Part shown: piece after piece, positions 27,898-36,656 of the stretch
Numbering within the stretch: position 1 is the first letter of the stretch
Layout: every line of letters starts with the position of its first letter
The notes under the pieces: generated by a model
Seen by the model: only the letters and a program-made list of their open reading frames with translations
Databases searched by the model: none
What the model was told of the DNA's origin: nothing
From: Amycolatopsis lurida
GTDB taxonomy: Bacteria; Actinomycetota; Actinomycetes; Mycobacteriales; Pseudonocardiaceae
Direction: 5' to 3'
DNA length: 64,000 nucleotides
Assembly: GCF_900105055.1 (NCBI RefSeq)
Contig: NZ_FNTA01000003.1
Span: 1 to 64,000 of the forward strand
Program-made: the position numbers and the translations under genes

Positions 27898-28155
27898 CTC
27901 GGCGGGCTTCTGGCGGTGAGCGGTTTCGTGACGACGATCTGGAACGTCATCACGGTCAGCGTCCGGCAGCGAGACGTCCCCGCGTCGCTGCTCGGCCGTG
28001 TCAACAGTGTGTACCGGCTCCTCGGCTGGGGCTGATGCCGCTCGGCGCGCTGACCGGTGGACTGCTCGCGCACAGGTTCGGGCTCCGCGTCCCGTATCCG
28101 GTCGCCGGTGTCGTACGGGGCCGCGCTCCCGGTGCTGATCCCGGCGACGCGGGGC
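27895..28155 (+). pseudogene. MFS transporter C-terminal remnant, frameshifted
   Basis: The plus strand from 27895 reads VLGGLLAVSGFVTTIWNVI followed by TVSVRQRDVPASLLGRVNS and VYRLLGWG, then an in-frame TGA at 28033. It continues one frame over as MPLGALTGGLLAHRFGLR. These are consecutive parts of helices 9-12 of an MFS efflux protein (the WNVITVSLRQ...LLGRVNSVYR motif is characteristic). Only the C-terminal third is present, with an internal frame break. Deletion has fused it to the ArsR fragment. Confidence 0.75.
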
Positions 28156-28156
28156 G

Positions 28157-28378
28157 CTACTCCTCGGTGAGTTCGGCCAGCTGCTCCGCGGCGTCCCGGT
28201 TGCCGCGTTCCGCCAGCCGCCGCAGTTCGTCGAGCGCGCCGAGTTCGGTCGCCGTTTCGATCAGCTGGTCCGCCGCGTCACTGCTGCCGGCGTCGGCCAG
28301 CCGCCGGAGTTCGTCCAGGTCGCCACGTTCCCCGGCATCCTGGATCCGCTCGTCGATGGCGTCCTGGTCCTCGCTCAT
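28157..28378 (-). CDS. Small acidic helical-repeat protein
   Basis: 73 residues consisting mainly of two similar helical units, DLDELRRLADAGSSDAADQL and ALDELRRLAERGNRDAAEQL, preceded by a short leader MSEDQDAID. The repeat resembles Sel1/TPR-like or ankyrin-like helix pairs with conserved Leu, Ala and Gly spacing. Strongly acidic. Widespread in actinomycetes as an unknown. Natural composition and the repeat structure argue that it is real. It might work as an adaptor, but nothing here shows a partner. Confidence 0.7.
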   Translation of the reverse strand: MSEDQDAIDERIQDAGERGDLDELRRLADAGSSDAADQLIETATELGALDELRRLAERGNRDAAEQLAELTEE

Positions 28379-28452
28379 GTCACCAGGTTACGGGCGGCTC
28401 GCACATTCCGTAGACGGAGCCGCCGTGAGTTCCGGACGGACGATCGCGACGT

Positions 28453-30483
28453 TCATTCCCGGCCGGTCTTCGCCAGCTTCGACGGCCACCAGATCTTCCG
28501 TCCGACGTCCACCGCCAGTGCCGGTACCAGCAGCGAGCGCACCAGAAGCGTATCGAGCAGGACGCCGAAAGCGACGATGAACGCCAGTTGGGCCAGGAAG
28601 AGGATCGGCAGGACGGCCAGTGCGGCGAAGGTCGCGGCGAGTACGACTCCCGCCGAGGTGATCACGCCACCCGTGACGCGGAGACCGCGCAGCGTCCCGT
28701 CCCGCGTGCCGATTCTGCCCGCTTCTTCGCGGACGCGGGTCATCAAGAAGATGTTGTAGTCGATCCCCAGTGCGACAAGGAAGACGAAGCCGAACAGCGG
28801 GACGACCGGGTCGGCGCCGGGGAAGTCGAAGACGTGGTTGAACACCAGCGCGGAGACGCCCATCGTCGCGGCGAAGGACAGCACCACCGTGCCGATCAGC
28901 AGCAGCGGCGCGAGCAGCGACCGCAGCAGGAGGGCGAGCACGAGGAAGATCACGACCAGCACGATCGGGATGATCAGCAATCGGTCGTGCTCGGAGGTCT
29001 CCCTCGTGTCGAGCAGGGTGGCGGTGGGACCGCCGACCTTGGTGCCGTCGACGGTGTGCACGGCTTCGCGGATCCGCTCGACCGTCGCGACGGCCGCGTC
29101 GGAGTCCGGGGGATCCGCGAGGACCGCGTCGATCTTCGCGAGCCCGCCCGCTTCGCCGGTTTGGCGGACGTCCGAAACACCGGGGACACGCGCCAGTGCG
29201 GTGACCGCCGGGGCCTGGCCGGCGGGGGTGATGATCACCGTGGGCGAACCGGAGCCGCCGGGGAAGTAGCGCGAGAGGACTTCTTGCCCCGCGACGGAAT
29301 CGACCGGCGTGAGGAAGACGTCGGACTGCGCGGTACCGGAGGCCTTGAGCTGGGGGAGGAACGCACCGCCCGCGAGCAGGACGACCGTGGTGACGATCCA
29401 GATCGTGCGCGGAGCGCGGGCGACCCAGCGCGACACGCGACTCCAGAGTCCTCCGTTCTCCTCGCGAGGCGGCGACACCGCTGGGCGGAAAGGCCAGAAA
29501 GCGTTGCGGCCGCACAAGGCCAGGACCGCGGGAAGGAATGTGATGGTCGTGAGGAAGGCGGCGCCGATGCCGATGGCGGCGACCGGGCCGAGTCCCTTGT
29601 TCGAGTTCAGATCGCTGAACAGTAGACAGAGCACGCCGAGGATCACGGTCCCGGCCGACGCCGCGATCGGTTCGATGGTCGAGCGCCAGGCCGTGCGGAG
29701 GGCGAGGCGCGCGTCGTCGGTCGTCCGGAGTTCCTCGCGATACCGCGAGACCATCAGGAGCGCGTAGTCGGTGGCGGCGCCGAAGACGAGGATGAACAGG
29801 ATGCCCTGGCTCTGCCCGTTCAGCGCCAGGACGTCGTGGTCCGCGAGCAGGTACACCGCGAGACTCGCCGTTCCCAGCGCGAACACCGCCGACAGCAGCA
29901 CGAGCAGGGGGAGCAGCGGGCTCCGGTAGACGACGATCAGGATGACCGCGACCACCGCGCCCGCGACCAGGAGCAGCAGGCCGTCGATCCCGCCGAACGC
30001 CTCCTTCAGGTCGGCGACCTGTGCGGCCGGGCCGGTCACGAGCACCTTCAACCCGTCCGGGGTATCACGGGCGAGCGCTTCTCGCAGCGCCTCGACACCG
30101 TCCCCAGGGTCACCCGTGGCGTCGAGGAGCACGACGACTTGCGCGCCCGCGTCGCTCTGCGGGGCCGGGAAGAGCCGGGCATTCGACGTCCGGTCGGCGA
30201 GGAACCGCTTGTCGCCCTCGGTCAGGCCGGAGGGCCGTTCGGCGACGACGATCGCCGGGATGACGGCGGCGCTGGAGAACTGCTTCTGGAGTTCGCCGAC
30301 CTCGGTGGCTTCGGCGGACGCCGGCAGGAAACTGCTGCTGTCGTTCTCGGTGACCTGGCTCAGCTTGCCCGCGTACGGGCCGCTGAACCCGCCGAAGATG
30401 AGCCACGCGACCCCGATCAGGGCGGGGAGCAGCCAGCGCAGACGTGACCGCGTGCGGGCGGGGCGTTCGACTTCCGAGATCAT
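28453..30483 (-). CDS. MMPL-family RND transporter
   Basis: 676 residues with about 12 membrane spans in two halves, each starting with one span, a large outer loop and five more spans. Signature stretches: IGVAWLIFGGFSGPYAGKLS and the loop NDSSSFLPASAEAT at the N-terminus; GAATDYALLMVSRYREEL (about 230) and ALGIDYNIFLMTRVREEA (about 565) are the paired proton-relay motifs. Relatives (YdfJ, ActII-3, MmpL) export lipids, pigments or drugs. The divergent MarR gene with a dyad between suggests it is inducible efflux. ATG 30483 begins MISEVERPARTRSR. Confidence 0.92.
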   Translation of the reverse strand: MISEVERPARTRSRLRWLLPALIGVAWLIFGGFSGPYAGKLSQVTENDSSSFLPASAEATEVGELQKQFSSAAVIPAIVVAERPSGLTEGDKRFLADRTSNARLFPAPQSDAGAQVVVLLDATGDPGDGVEALREALARDTPDGLKVLVTGPAAQVADLKEAFGGIDGLLLLVAGAVVAVILIVVYRSPLLPLLVLLSAVFALGTASLAVYLLADHDVLALNGQSQGILFILVFGAATDYALLMVSRYREELRTTDDARLALRTAWRSTIEPIAASAGTVILGVLCLLFSDLNSNKGLGPVAAIGIGAAFLTTITFLPAVLALCGRNAFWPFRPAVSPPREENGGLWSRVSRWVARAPRTIWIVTTVVLLAGGAFLPQLKASGTAQSDVFLTPVDSVAGQEVLSRYFPGGSGSPTVIITPAGQAPAVTALARVPGVSDVRQTGEAGGLAKIDAVLADPPDSDAAVATVERIREAVHTVDGTKVGGPTATLLDTRETSEHDRLLIIPIVLVVIFLVLALLLRSLLAPLLLIGTVVLSFAATMGVSALVFNHVFDFPGADPVVPLFGFVFLVALGIDYNIFLMTRVREEAGRIGTRDGTLRGLRVTGGVITSAGVVLAATFAALAVLPILFLAQLAFIVAFGVLLDTLLVRSLLVPALAVDVGRKIWWPSKLAKTGRE

Positions 30484-30507
30484 GGACGGATGGCTCCCGT
30501 GGCAGTG

Positions 30508-30552
30508 CTACTTCGACGAGTGAATAGTTCGACCATCGAAATAGTAGAGTGG
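30508..30552. promoter_or_regulatory. Operator candidate between the MMPL and MarR genes
   Basis: TTCGA-CCA-TCGAA (30528-30540) is a perfect dyad in the 106-base divergent gap. CTACTTCGA before it (from about 30508) and TCGAAATAGTAG (30536-30547) give an outer, imperfect inverted repeat. MarR proteins bind such 15-20 bp dyads and typically control an adjacent efflux gene. Confidence 0.5.
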
Positions 30553-30589
30553 TCGCCCGGGCGGGGCAGCGTGAGGGGAGGTTCCGGAC

Positions 30590-31063
30590 ATGCCTGAGGA
30601 CACGGAGCCCGTCACGGACGACTTGCTCGTTCTCCTGCTGCGGCAGCTGACGGTCGAGTCGGACCGGTTCGCGGAGATGTTCGGCGAGGCACACGGCCTG
30701 CACCGGACCGACCTCAACGCGCTCGCCGTGATCATGGACGCCGCCCGCATGGGGGACCCGATGAGCCCGAGCAGGCTCGCGAGCGCCCTGCACCTGAGCG
30801 CGTCGGCGACGACGGCGGTGCTGGACCGGTTGGAGCGGGCAGGGCACCTCTTCCGGGACCGGAGCGCGACCGACCGGCGCAAGGTCGAACTGCGGATGCA
30901 CGAAAAGGCGCGGGAGATCGGCTCCGAGTTCTTCCAGCCGCTCGGGCGGAGCTACGCCGAAGCGTGGCGGGACTTGGGCGAGGACGAGCGGCGGACGGTC
31001 GCCCGGTTCCTCCGGAGCAGTATCGCCGCGACCGTCGAAGTGCGCGGTCGCCTGGCACCGTGA
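30590..31063 (+). CDS. MarR-family regulator
   Basis: 157 residues. Winged helix with MGDPMSPSRLASALHLSASATTAVLDRLERAGHLFRDRSATDRRKVELRM (about 57-106), the classic MarR recognition helix and wing with the DRR(K) tip. GGGGAGG upstream of ATG 30590 is a good ribosome site. Divergent from the MMPL gene, so it probably represses that exporter and is released by a small lipophilic ligand. The SDR-DUF2867 gene follows 12 bases later on the same strand and may share its control. Confidence 0.9.
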   Translation: MPEDTEPVTDDLLVLLLRQLTVESDRFAEMFGEAHGLHRTDLNALAVIMDAARMGDPMSPSRLASALHLSASATTAVLDRLERAGHLFRDRSATDRRKVELRMHEKAREIGSEFFQPLGRSYAEAWRDLGEDERRTVARFLRSSIAATVEVRGRLAP

Positions 31064-31075
31064 ACACTCGGGGGC

Positions 31076-32536
31076 ATGCGATGTGTGGTGCTGGGAGCGA
31101 CGGGCTATGTCGGCGGACGGCTGGTACCGCAACTGCTGGACGCGGGTCACGAGGTGCGCGTGGTGGCGCGCTCGCCGGAGAAGGTCGCCGAGGAGCCGTG
31201 GCGTGACCGCGTCGAGGTCGCACGCGGCGACGTCACCGATCCGGCCTCCATCGAGACGGCGCTGAGCGACTGCGAGGTCGTCTATTACCTCGTGCATTCG
31301 TTGGCGCGCAAGGACTTCGTCGACGTCGACCGGGAAGGGGCGCGGACGGTCGCCGAGGCGGCCAAGGCGGCGGGCGCGCGTCGGCTGGTGTACCTGGGCG
31401 GAATCGTGCCGGACGACGAGGAGCTGTCGCCGCACCTGGCGTCGCGCGCCGAAGTGGGCCGGGTCCTGCTGGATTCCGGAGTGCCCGCAATCGTCCTGCA
31501 GGCCGCGGTGATCATCGGCTCGGGTTCGGCGAGCTTCGAGATGCTGCGCTACCTGACCGAGCGGCTCCCGGCGATGGTGACCCCGCGCTGGGTGCGCAAC
31601 CGCATCCAGCCGATCGCGATCCGGGACGTGCTGCACTATCTCGTGCACGCGGCCGATCTCCCGGCCGAGGTGAACGGCGCCTTCGACATCGGCGGGCCGG
31701 ACGTGCTGACCTATTTGGACATGATGCGCCGGTACGCCGTCGTCGCCGGTCTGCCGAGGCGAGCCGTCGTACCGGTCCCGGTGCTCACTCCATGGTTGTC
31801 CGCGCAATGGGTGAACCTGGTCACTCCCGTGCCGAAGTCGATCGCCGTACCGCTGATCGAATCGCTGGTGCACGAGGTGGTCTGTCACGACCACTCGATC
31901 GCCGAGCACATCCCCGACCCCGATGCCGGGCTGACGCACTACGAGCACGCCGTCGAACTGGCGCTGACCCGGATCCGCAACGCCGACGTGCCGACCCGCT
32001 GGTCGGACGCGTCGAGTGCCGCGGCACCTTCGGACCCGCTGCCGAGTGATCCGGAGTGGGCGGGCGGAACGGTGTACGAGGACGATCGGGCGCAGCGGAC
32101 CGACGCCTCGCCGGAGGCGCTGTGGGATGTCATCGAGTCCATCGGCGGGGAGCACGGGTGGTACTCGTTCCCCCTGGCCTGGTCGGTCCGCGGCTGGGCC
32201 GACCGGCTCGTCGGCGGCGTCGGATTGCGGCGCGGACGGCGGGATCCGCGGCGGCTGCACCTCGGCGAGGCGCTGGACTGGTGGCGCGTCGAATACCTCG
32301 ACCGGCCGCGCCTGCTGCGGCTCCGGGCCGAGATGAAGCTGCCGGGGCGCGCCTGGCTCGAACTCGGTGTCGAGTCCGATGAGGACGGTCGGACCGTCTA
32401 CCGGCAGCGGGCGGTGTTCGAGCCGCACGGGCTGGCCGGGCACGCGTACTGGAAGGGGATCGCGCCGTTCCACGGTGTCGTCTTCGGTGGCATGGTCCGC
32501 AACATCACCGGTGCGGCGCAAGGAGAAACCTCGTGA
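31076..32536 (+). CDS. NmrA/SDR-type NAD(P)-binding protein with DUF2867 domain
   Basis: 486 residues. N-terminal atypical short-chain dehydrogenase domain (1-300): GATGYVGGRLVPQLLDAGHEV is the glycine-rich NAD(P) loop, and GDVTDPASIETAL, VYYLVHSL and RRLVYLGGIVP follow in order. The C-terminal 150 residues (from about 325) are DUF2867, with LGEALDWWRVEYLDRPRLLRLRAEMKLPG and AFHG-like ending. This pairing is common in actinomycetes and is thought to act on sugar nucleotides or lipids, without a proven substrate. Its TGA stop lies inside the left arm of the repeat hairpin at 32530. Confidence 0.85.
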   Translation: MRCVVLGATGYVGGRLVPQLLDAGHEVRVVARSPEKVAEEPWRDRVEVARGDVTDPASIETALSDCEVVYYLVHSLARKDFVDVDREGARTVAEAAKAAGARRLVYLGGIVPDDEELSPHLASRAEVGRVLLDSGVPAIVLQAAVIIGSGSASFEMLRYLTERLPAMVTPRWVRNRIQPIAIRDVLHYLVHAADLPAEVNGAFDIGGPDVLTYLDMMRRYAVVAGLPRRAVVPVPVLTPWLSAQWVNLVTPVPKSIAVPLIESLVHEVVCHDHSIAEHIPDPDAGLTHYEHAVELALTRIRNADVPTRWSDASSAAAPSDPLPSDPEWAGGTVYEDDRAQRTDASPEALWDVIESIGGEHGWYSFPLAWSVRGWADRLVGGVGLRRGRRDPRRLHLGEALDWWRVEYLDRPRLLRLRAEMKLPGRAWLELGVESDEDGRTVYRQRAVFEPHGLAGHAYWKGIAPFHGVVFGGMVRNITGAAQGETS

Positions 32537-32575
32537 GTGGTAAGGACGGTTAGAACCGTCCTTACCACTCACGAG
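32530..32575. repeat. 22-bp-stem intergenic hairpin, copy 1
   Basis: 32530-32551 is the exact reverse complement of 32554-32575, with two bases between. The whole 46-bp unit is identical, base for base, to 47848-47893. It lies between convergent genes (SDR-DUF2867 and the GH6 cellulase) and can act as their terminator, but exact conservation over the loop marks it also as a dispersed repeat. Confidence 0.85.
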
Positions 32576-32582
32576 ACCCCGT

Positions 32583-34298
32583 CTACAGAGCCGGGTAAGC
32601 GTTCTTCAGCAGTTCCTGGAACTGCGCGGAGAACCAGTGCCCGGAGAGCGGCGCGTCGGGCAGCGCGCCGGACATGTTGTACTGGTTTCGCGGGTTGCCG
32701 GTGTACGTCGGATCGCACATCCGGTCGAAACCCTTGCCCTCGGTGTTCGGGATCTCCTTGCTGGAACCGTCGGATTCACCCGGCGGCTTGATCCAGACGT
32801 AGGCGTCGATCCCGGCTTCCGGCGCGGCCTTGGGGCGTTCGCCGAGCCCCGCGCCCGCCTGGTTGCACCAGTTCCCGAGATGGATGCGGCGATCCGTCCT
32901 GCTCCCGTTCACGTAGGCGTCGACCGTGGTGGACGGCCCGGGGCCGGACGGCCGCGCGGTGCCGCCCCAGCCGTTGCGGGAGGTGTCGATGAGCATGCCG
33001 ACGTCCGCCGGGAAGCCCGCCCGGATCGCCTCCTGCCGGAACGCCTGCGCGTAGGACAGTTCGTCGACGTAGCGGTTCCAGTCCACCCACTTCGACGTCC
33101 GCACCGAAGTGCCGCCGACACTGTCGTTCACGGTGAAGTACGGCTCCCTGAGTGCCCCGTAGTTCGCGGTGTTGGCGATGAAGCCGTGCACGTTGGCCAA
33201 GGTGCTGCCGGAACTCTTCGCGGCCTGTGCGAAGAGCGCGGCGGACGGGCCGAGGTTGTCGTCCCAGCCGAGCCAGCCGTGGTGCCCGGCGTCGATGTAG
33301 TTGTAGACGTTGGGGATCGCGCCGAACTTCGCGAGCGCGTAACCGACACCGGAGACGTAGTTCCCGTTGGCCTTCATGACGTCGCATTGGGGCGTGGCCG
33401 TCGGCCGGGGTGTCACATTGGTGACGAGGTTCGGCAGTGAGTCGATCTCGATCACGGTCACCACCCGCAACGCCGCGTACTTCGGATCGGCGAGGATCGT
33501 GGCGATCGGGTCGATGTACTCGGCCTGGTAGCGCGGGAGTTCGTCCGCCTTGAGTTCGCCGTTGGACGCGAGCGCGGAGCAGTCACGGCCGGGCAGGTTG
33601 TAGATCACCAGCTGGACGACCAGCGGTTTCCCGGCGGCCTGCTGAAGCGCTCCGTCGAGATGCGCGCGCAGCCCGCGGCTCGTGCTCGTGCCCTCGATGG
33701 CGGCGATCCGGTCGAGCCAGACGCCGGTCGGCTGGTTCGCGATCCGGGCGCCGCCCGGTTCGGCCGCGGCCTTCGCCGACCAATCCGGGTTCACGTACAC
33801 CCCGGCACCGGCGTAGGGGTTGTCCGCCTTCGGGCCGCCAGGACCGGGGGTCGTCGTGGTCGTGGTCGTGGGGGCGGTGGAACCGGTGCAGGTGGTGCCG
33901 TTCAAGGTGAAGACGGCGGGTTTCCCGTTCGTGCCGGAGTGGCTGCCGTTGAAGCCGGGGGAGACGGTGGCGCCGGTGCCGAGCGAACCGTTCCACCCCG
34001 CGTCCCGGACCGTCACTCGCGTGCCTTGTTGGCCGAAGTTGCCGTTCCAGCCCTGCCGCACCTGCTGGTTTCCGGGGAAATCCCAGCTCAGCGTCCAGCC
34101 GCCGCTGATCGGGTCGCCGAGGTTGGTGACGGTGACGGTCGCCCCGAAACCGGTGTCCCATTGGTTGGTGATCGTGTAGTCGACCTTGCAGCCCGGCGCC
34201 GCTTCGGCGCTCGAGCCCAGCACCACCGGCACCGCCACCATCGCGAGTACCGCGCCGATGGCCAATGGTGCCGAAACACCCTTTCTGCGGAATCTCAT
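32583..34298 (-). CDS. Secreted cellulase: CBM2 plus glycoside hydrolase family 6
   Basis: 571 residues from ATG 34298, preceded by AGGAGG; a longer start at 34379 would cross the operator. Signal peptide 1-34 (MRFRRKG, hydrophobic core, AEAA). Residues about 36-137 are a family 2 cellulose-binding module (YTITNQWDTGFGATVTVTN, GWTLSWDFPGNQQV, FNGSHSGTNGKPAVFTLNG), then a Thr/Pro/Gly linker. The GH6 catalytic domain follows (from about 160) with VIEIDSLPN, YNYIDAGHHGWLGW, RNGWGGTARPS and WIKPPGESDGSS. It releases cellobiose from cellulose chain ends or cuts internally. A perfect CebR operator lies 33 bases upstream. Confidence 0.94.
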   Translation of the reverse strand: MRFRRKGVSAPLAIGAVLAMVAVPVVLGSSAEAAPGCKVDYTITNQWDTGFGATVTVTNLGDPISGGWTLSWDFPGNQQVRQGWNGNFGQQGTRVTVRDAGWNGSLGTGATVSPGFNGSHSGTNGKPAVFTLNGTTCTGSTAPTTTTTTTPGPGGPKADNPYAGAGVYVNPDWSAKAAAEPGGARIANQPTGVWLDRIAAIEGTSTSRGLRAHLDGALQQAAGKPLVVQLVIYNLPGRDCSALASNGELKADELPRYQAEYIDPIATILADPKYAALRVVTVIEIDSLPNLVTNVTPRPTATPQCDVMKANGNYVSGVGYALAKFGAIPNVYNYIDAGHHGWLGWDDNLGPSAALFAQAAKSSGSTLANVHGFIANTANYGALREPYFTVNDSVGGTSVRTSKWVDWNRYVDELSYAQAFRQEAIRAGFPADVGMLIDTSRNGWGGTARPSGPGPSTTVDAYVNGSRTDRRIHLGNWCNQAGAGLGERPKAAPEAGIDAYVWIKPPGESDGSSKEIPNTEGKGFDRMCDPTYTGNPRNQYNMSGALPDAPLSGHWFSAQFQELLKNAYPAL

Positions 34299-34330
34299 GC
34301 GTCGCCTCCTTGCGACCGGAATCCGATTTA

Positions 34331-34344
34331 TGGGAGCGCTCCCA
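34331..34344. promoter_or_regulatory. CebR operator, perfect
   Basis: TGGGAGCGCTCCCA is the exact 14-bp palindrome bound by CebR, the cellobiose-released LacI-type repressor of cellulose use in streptomycetes. It lies 33 bases before the cellulase start, on its promoter. No CebR gene is in this window. Confidence 0.9.
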
Positions 34345-34399
34345 TCGAGGACCGTAAAGGGATGGCCGGGTCGTGACAAGGGGTGCGCGGGCCGAGATA

Positions 34400-34413
34400 T
34401 GGGATCGCTCCCA
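34400..34413. promoter_or_regulatory. CebR operator, one mismatch
   Basis: TGGGATCGCTCCCA differs from the perfect site by one base. It is 69 bases (about 6.6 helical turns) from the first, so two repressors could loop the DNA between them. It is also 122 bases upstream of the divergent response-regulator gene. Confidence 0.75.
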
Positions 34414-34534
34414 GAATACGGCCAAAGGACTGAGCCGCCCGGTGGAAGGCTCGTCCTGACGGCGGCGAGGCCTTCACCCGGACAGCGGGCGGCCGGTGAC
34501 CGGAGACGGCTTGGCCGTGTGGGATCGTGAGCGG

Positions 34535-35212
34535 ATGAGGATCTTGCTCGTGGAGGACGAGCGAAGGCTCGCCGAATCGCTGCGCGCGGGGCTGAATGCC
34601 GAGGGCTATGCCGTGGACGTCGCGCACAACGGCCGCGACGCGCTTTGGTACGCCGCCGAACATCCGTATTCCGCGATGATCCTCGACATCATGCTGCCGG
34701 GGCTCAACGGCTACCGCGTTTGCCGGAGACTGCGCGAACGGGGTGACACCACCCCGATCCTCATGCTGACCGCGAAGGACGGTGAGGACGACGAGATCGA
34801 GGCGCTGGACACCGGCGCCGACGACTTCCTCCCGAAGCCGTTTTCCTACGGCGTCCTGCTCTCCCGGCTCCGGGCGCTGATCCGGCGCGGGGGAGCGACG
34901 CGGCCGGGCACCCTGCGGCTCGGCGACCTCGAACTCGACCAGGCGAGCCGCGTTTGCCGTCGCGGTGCGGCCGAGATCCCGTTGACCACCAAGGAGTTCG
35001 CTCTCCTGGCGTATCTGATGAAGCGGCAGGGCGAGGTGGTCACCAAAGCCGAGTTGCTGGAGAACCTCTGGGATTTCGCCGCGTCGGCGACCGCGAACCT
35101 CGTCGAAGTCCACGTGAGCGCGTTGCGGCGCAAGATCGATCTGCCGTTCGGGGCGGAGACGATCCGGACGGTGCGTGGCGCCGGCTACCACGTGGTGGCC
35201 TCCGGTGCGTGA
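34535..35212 (+). CDS. OmpR-family response regulator
   Basis: 225 residues from ATG 34535 (MRILLVEDERRLAESLRAG); a longer GTG start at 34496 is unlikely because the receiver domain begins at once here. Receiver domain 1-118 with the phospho-accepting Asp in AMILDIMLPGLNGY and the Lys of LPKPFSY. OmpR-type winged helix from about 130 (RHGAAEIPLTTKEFALLAYLM, then VHVSALRRKID, IRTVRGAGYHV). It pairs with the kinase whose GTG overlaps its end by 8 bases. Target genes cannot be told. The acyltransferase downstream is a candidate. Confidence 0.93.
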   Translation: MRILLVEDERRLAESLRAGLNAEGYAVDVAHNGRDALWYAAEHPYSAMILDIMLPGLNGYRVCRRLRERGDTTPILMLTAKDGEDDEIEALDTGADDFLPKPFSYGVLLSRLRALIRRGGATRPGTLRLGDLELDQASRVCRRGAAEIPLTTKEFALLAYLMKRQGEVVTKAELLENLWDFAASATANLVEVHVSALRRKIDLPFGAETIRTVRGAGYHVVASGA

Positions 35213-36599
35213 GTTCCTGCGGACGACCCGCTTCCGGGTCGCGCTGACGTCGTTCGTGACGTCGCTTGTCGCCCTCGGTGTCGTCTCGGCCTGGCTCGTG
35301 GTCGACGCCGAGAACCGGCTGGGAGCGGGGGCCGCTCAGGTGGCCAGGGCGCGTGCGGCGGCGATCGTGCAACTGCTGAACACCGGCGCGGCACCGGCCG
35401 ATCTGCTCCTGCTCGTTCGTGACTCGGCCTACGAAGTGGTCGATCAGTTCGGCAACCGCGTCATCGGATGCCCGGGTCTGCGGCACGGTCTGCTGGTCCA
35501 GGACGATGACTATCAGCGCGGTGATTCCGTGTCGGTTCTCGAGGCGGGCGCGGTCGACGAGTCGATGGCGGGCTCGGTCGGCTGCCGGGGAGTGCTCGGA
35601 CGTGATGTCGAGACCACCGAGACACGCGTGCACGTCGCGGCCGACACGAGCGGCGACAGCAAGTACCGGATCTACGGCGCCGCCGTGGTCGACGAGTCCG
35701 GGCAGGCGGCGCTCGACGCGGTGCGCGTGACGCTGCTGGTGGGTGTCCCGGTGATCGCGCTGCTGATCGGGGCGGTCGCGTGGCTCGCCGTACGCCGTTC
35801 GCTGCGGCCGGTCGAGGCGATCCGCTCGGAGGTCGCGGAGATCGGCGCGCACGACCTCTCCCGCCGGGTCCCGGCCCCGGACAGCGCCGACGAGATCGCG
35901 AAGCTCGCCGAAACGATGAACACGATGCTCGCCCGCCTGGACACGGCGGTCACCCGGCAGAGCCGCTTCACCTCGGACGCGTCGCACGAACTGCGCACAC
36001 CGCTGGCCTCCCTGCGGACCCAGCTCGAGGTGCTGCTCGCGCATCCGGACCGGCTGGACTGGCGCGACGCCTGCCGCAACGCGCTTCTCGACATCACCCG
36101 GCTGCAGGACCTCGTAGGAGACCTGGTGCTGCTCGGCAAGCTGGACAACGCGGAGCCGGAACGAACCACGCCGGTGCGACTGTCCGAAGTGGTCGAATCC
36201 TGTCTCTCCGGGCGGCAGGCGGTCCGAGCCGAGATCGACGCGGATCCGATGGTCCTCGGCGACCGCGGCAGACTGGAGCGGTTGCTGCGCAACCTGGTGG
36301 ACAACGCGCAACGCCATACCCGTACGGGTGTCGAAGTTCGGGTGTCCACTGTGGATGACGTCGCCGTGGTCGCGGTGACCGACGACGGGCCGGGCATTCC
36401 CGCCGCGGACCGTGAGCGGGTGTTCGATCGCTTCGTGCGTCTCGACGACGGACGTGCGCGTGACGACGGTGGCGCGGGTCTGGGGCTGGCGATCGTCGCC
36501 GAGATCGCCCATGCGCACGGCGGCACCGTCGAGGTCGCCGACCACGACGGCGGTGCCCGGCTCGTCGCCCGCCTGCCGTTGGCGGAAGCGCGAAGCTGA
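35205..36599 (+). CDS. Sensor histidine kinase
   Basis: 464 residues from GTG 35205, overlapping the regulator's stop. One N-terminal span (about 12-32), an outer domain of about 135 residues with Cys95 and Cys126-like cysteines (VIGCPGLRHG, SVGCRGVLG), a second span (about 180-200), HAMP (about 200-250), the phospho-acceptor helix DASHELRTPLASLRTQ (His about 264) and the ATPase domain (LVDNAQRHT, DDGPGIPAADRERVFDRFVR, GAGLGLAIVAEI). It phosphorylates the response regulator just upstream. The paired cysteines outside could make it respond to envelope redox state (inference). Confidence 0.93.
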   Translation: MREFLRTTRFRVALTSFVTSLVALGVVSAWLVVDAENRLGAGAAQVARARAAAIVQLLNTGAAPADLLLLVRDSAYEVVDQFGNRVIGCPGLRHGLLVQDDDYQRGDSVSVLEAGAVDESMAGSVGCRGVLGRDVETTETRVHVAADTSGDSKYRIYGAAVVDESGQAALDAVRVTLLVGVPVIALLIGAVAWLAVRRSLRPVEAIRSEVAEIGAHDLSRRVPAPDSADEIAKLAETMNTMLARLDTAVTRQSRFTSDASHELRTPLASLRTQLEVLLAHPDRLDWRDACRNALLDITRLQDLVGDLVLLGKLDNAEPERTTPVRLSEVVESCLSGRQAVRAEIDADPMVLGDRGRLERLLRNLVDNAQRHTRTGVEVRVSTVDDVAVVAVTDDGPGIPAADRERVFDRFVRLDDGRARDDGGAGLGLAIVAEIAHAHGGTVEVADHDGGARLVARLPLAEARS

Positions 36600-36656
36600 A
36601 GACGTCTTCAGCTTCCTTAAGCTCCGGTTCAGCGTCCGCGCACGAACCTTCGGAGC

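Noticed and set aside
30110..32572. Minus-strand open frame of 820 codons
   Set aside because: Antisense to the MarR and SDR-DUF2867 genes and out of frame with MMPL. The translation has no natural domain and is typical complementary-strand noise.
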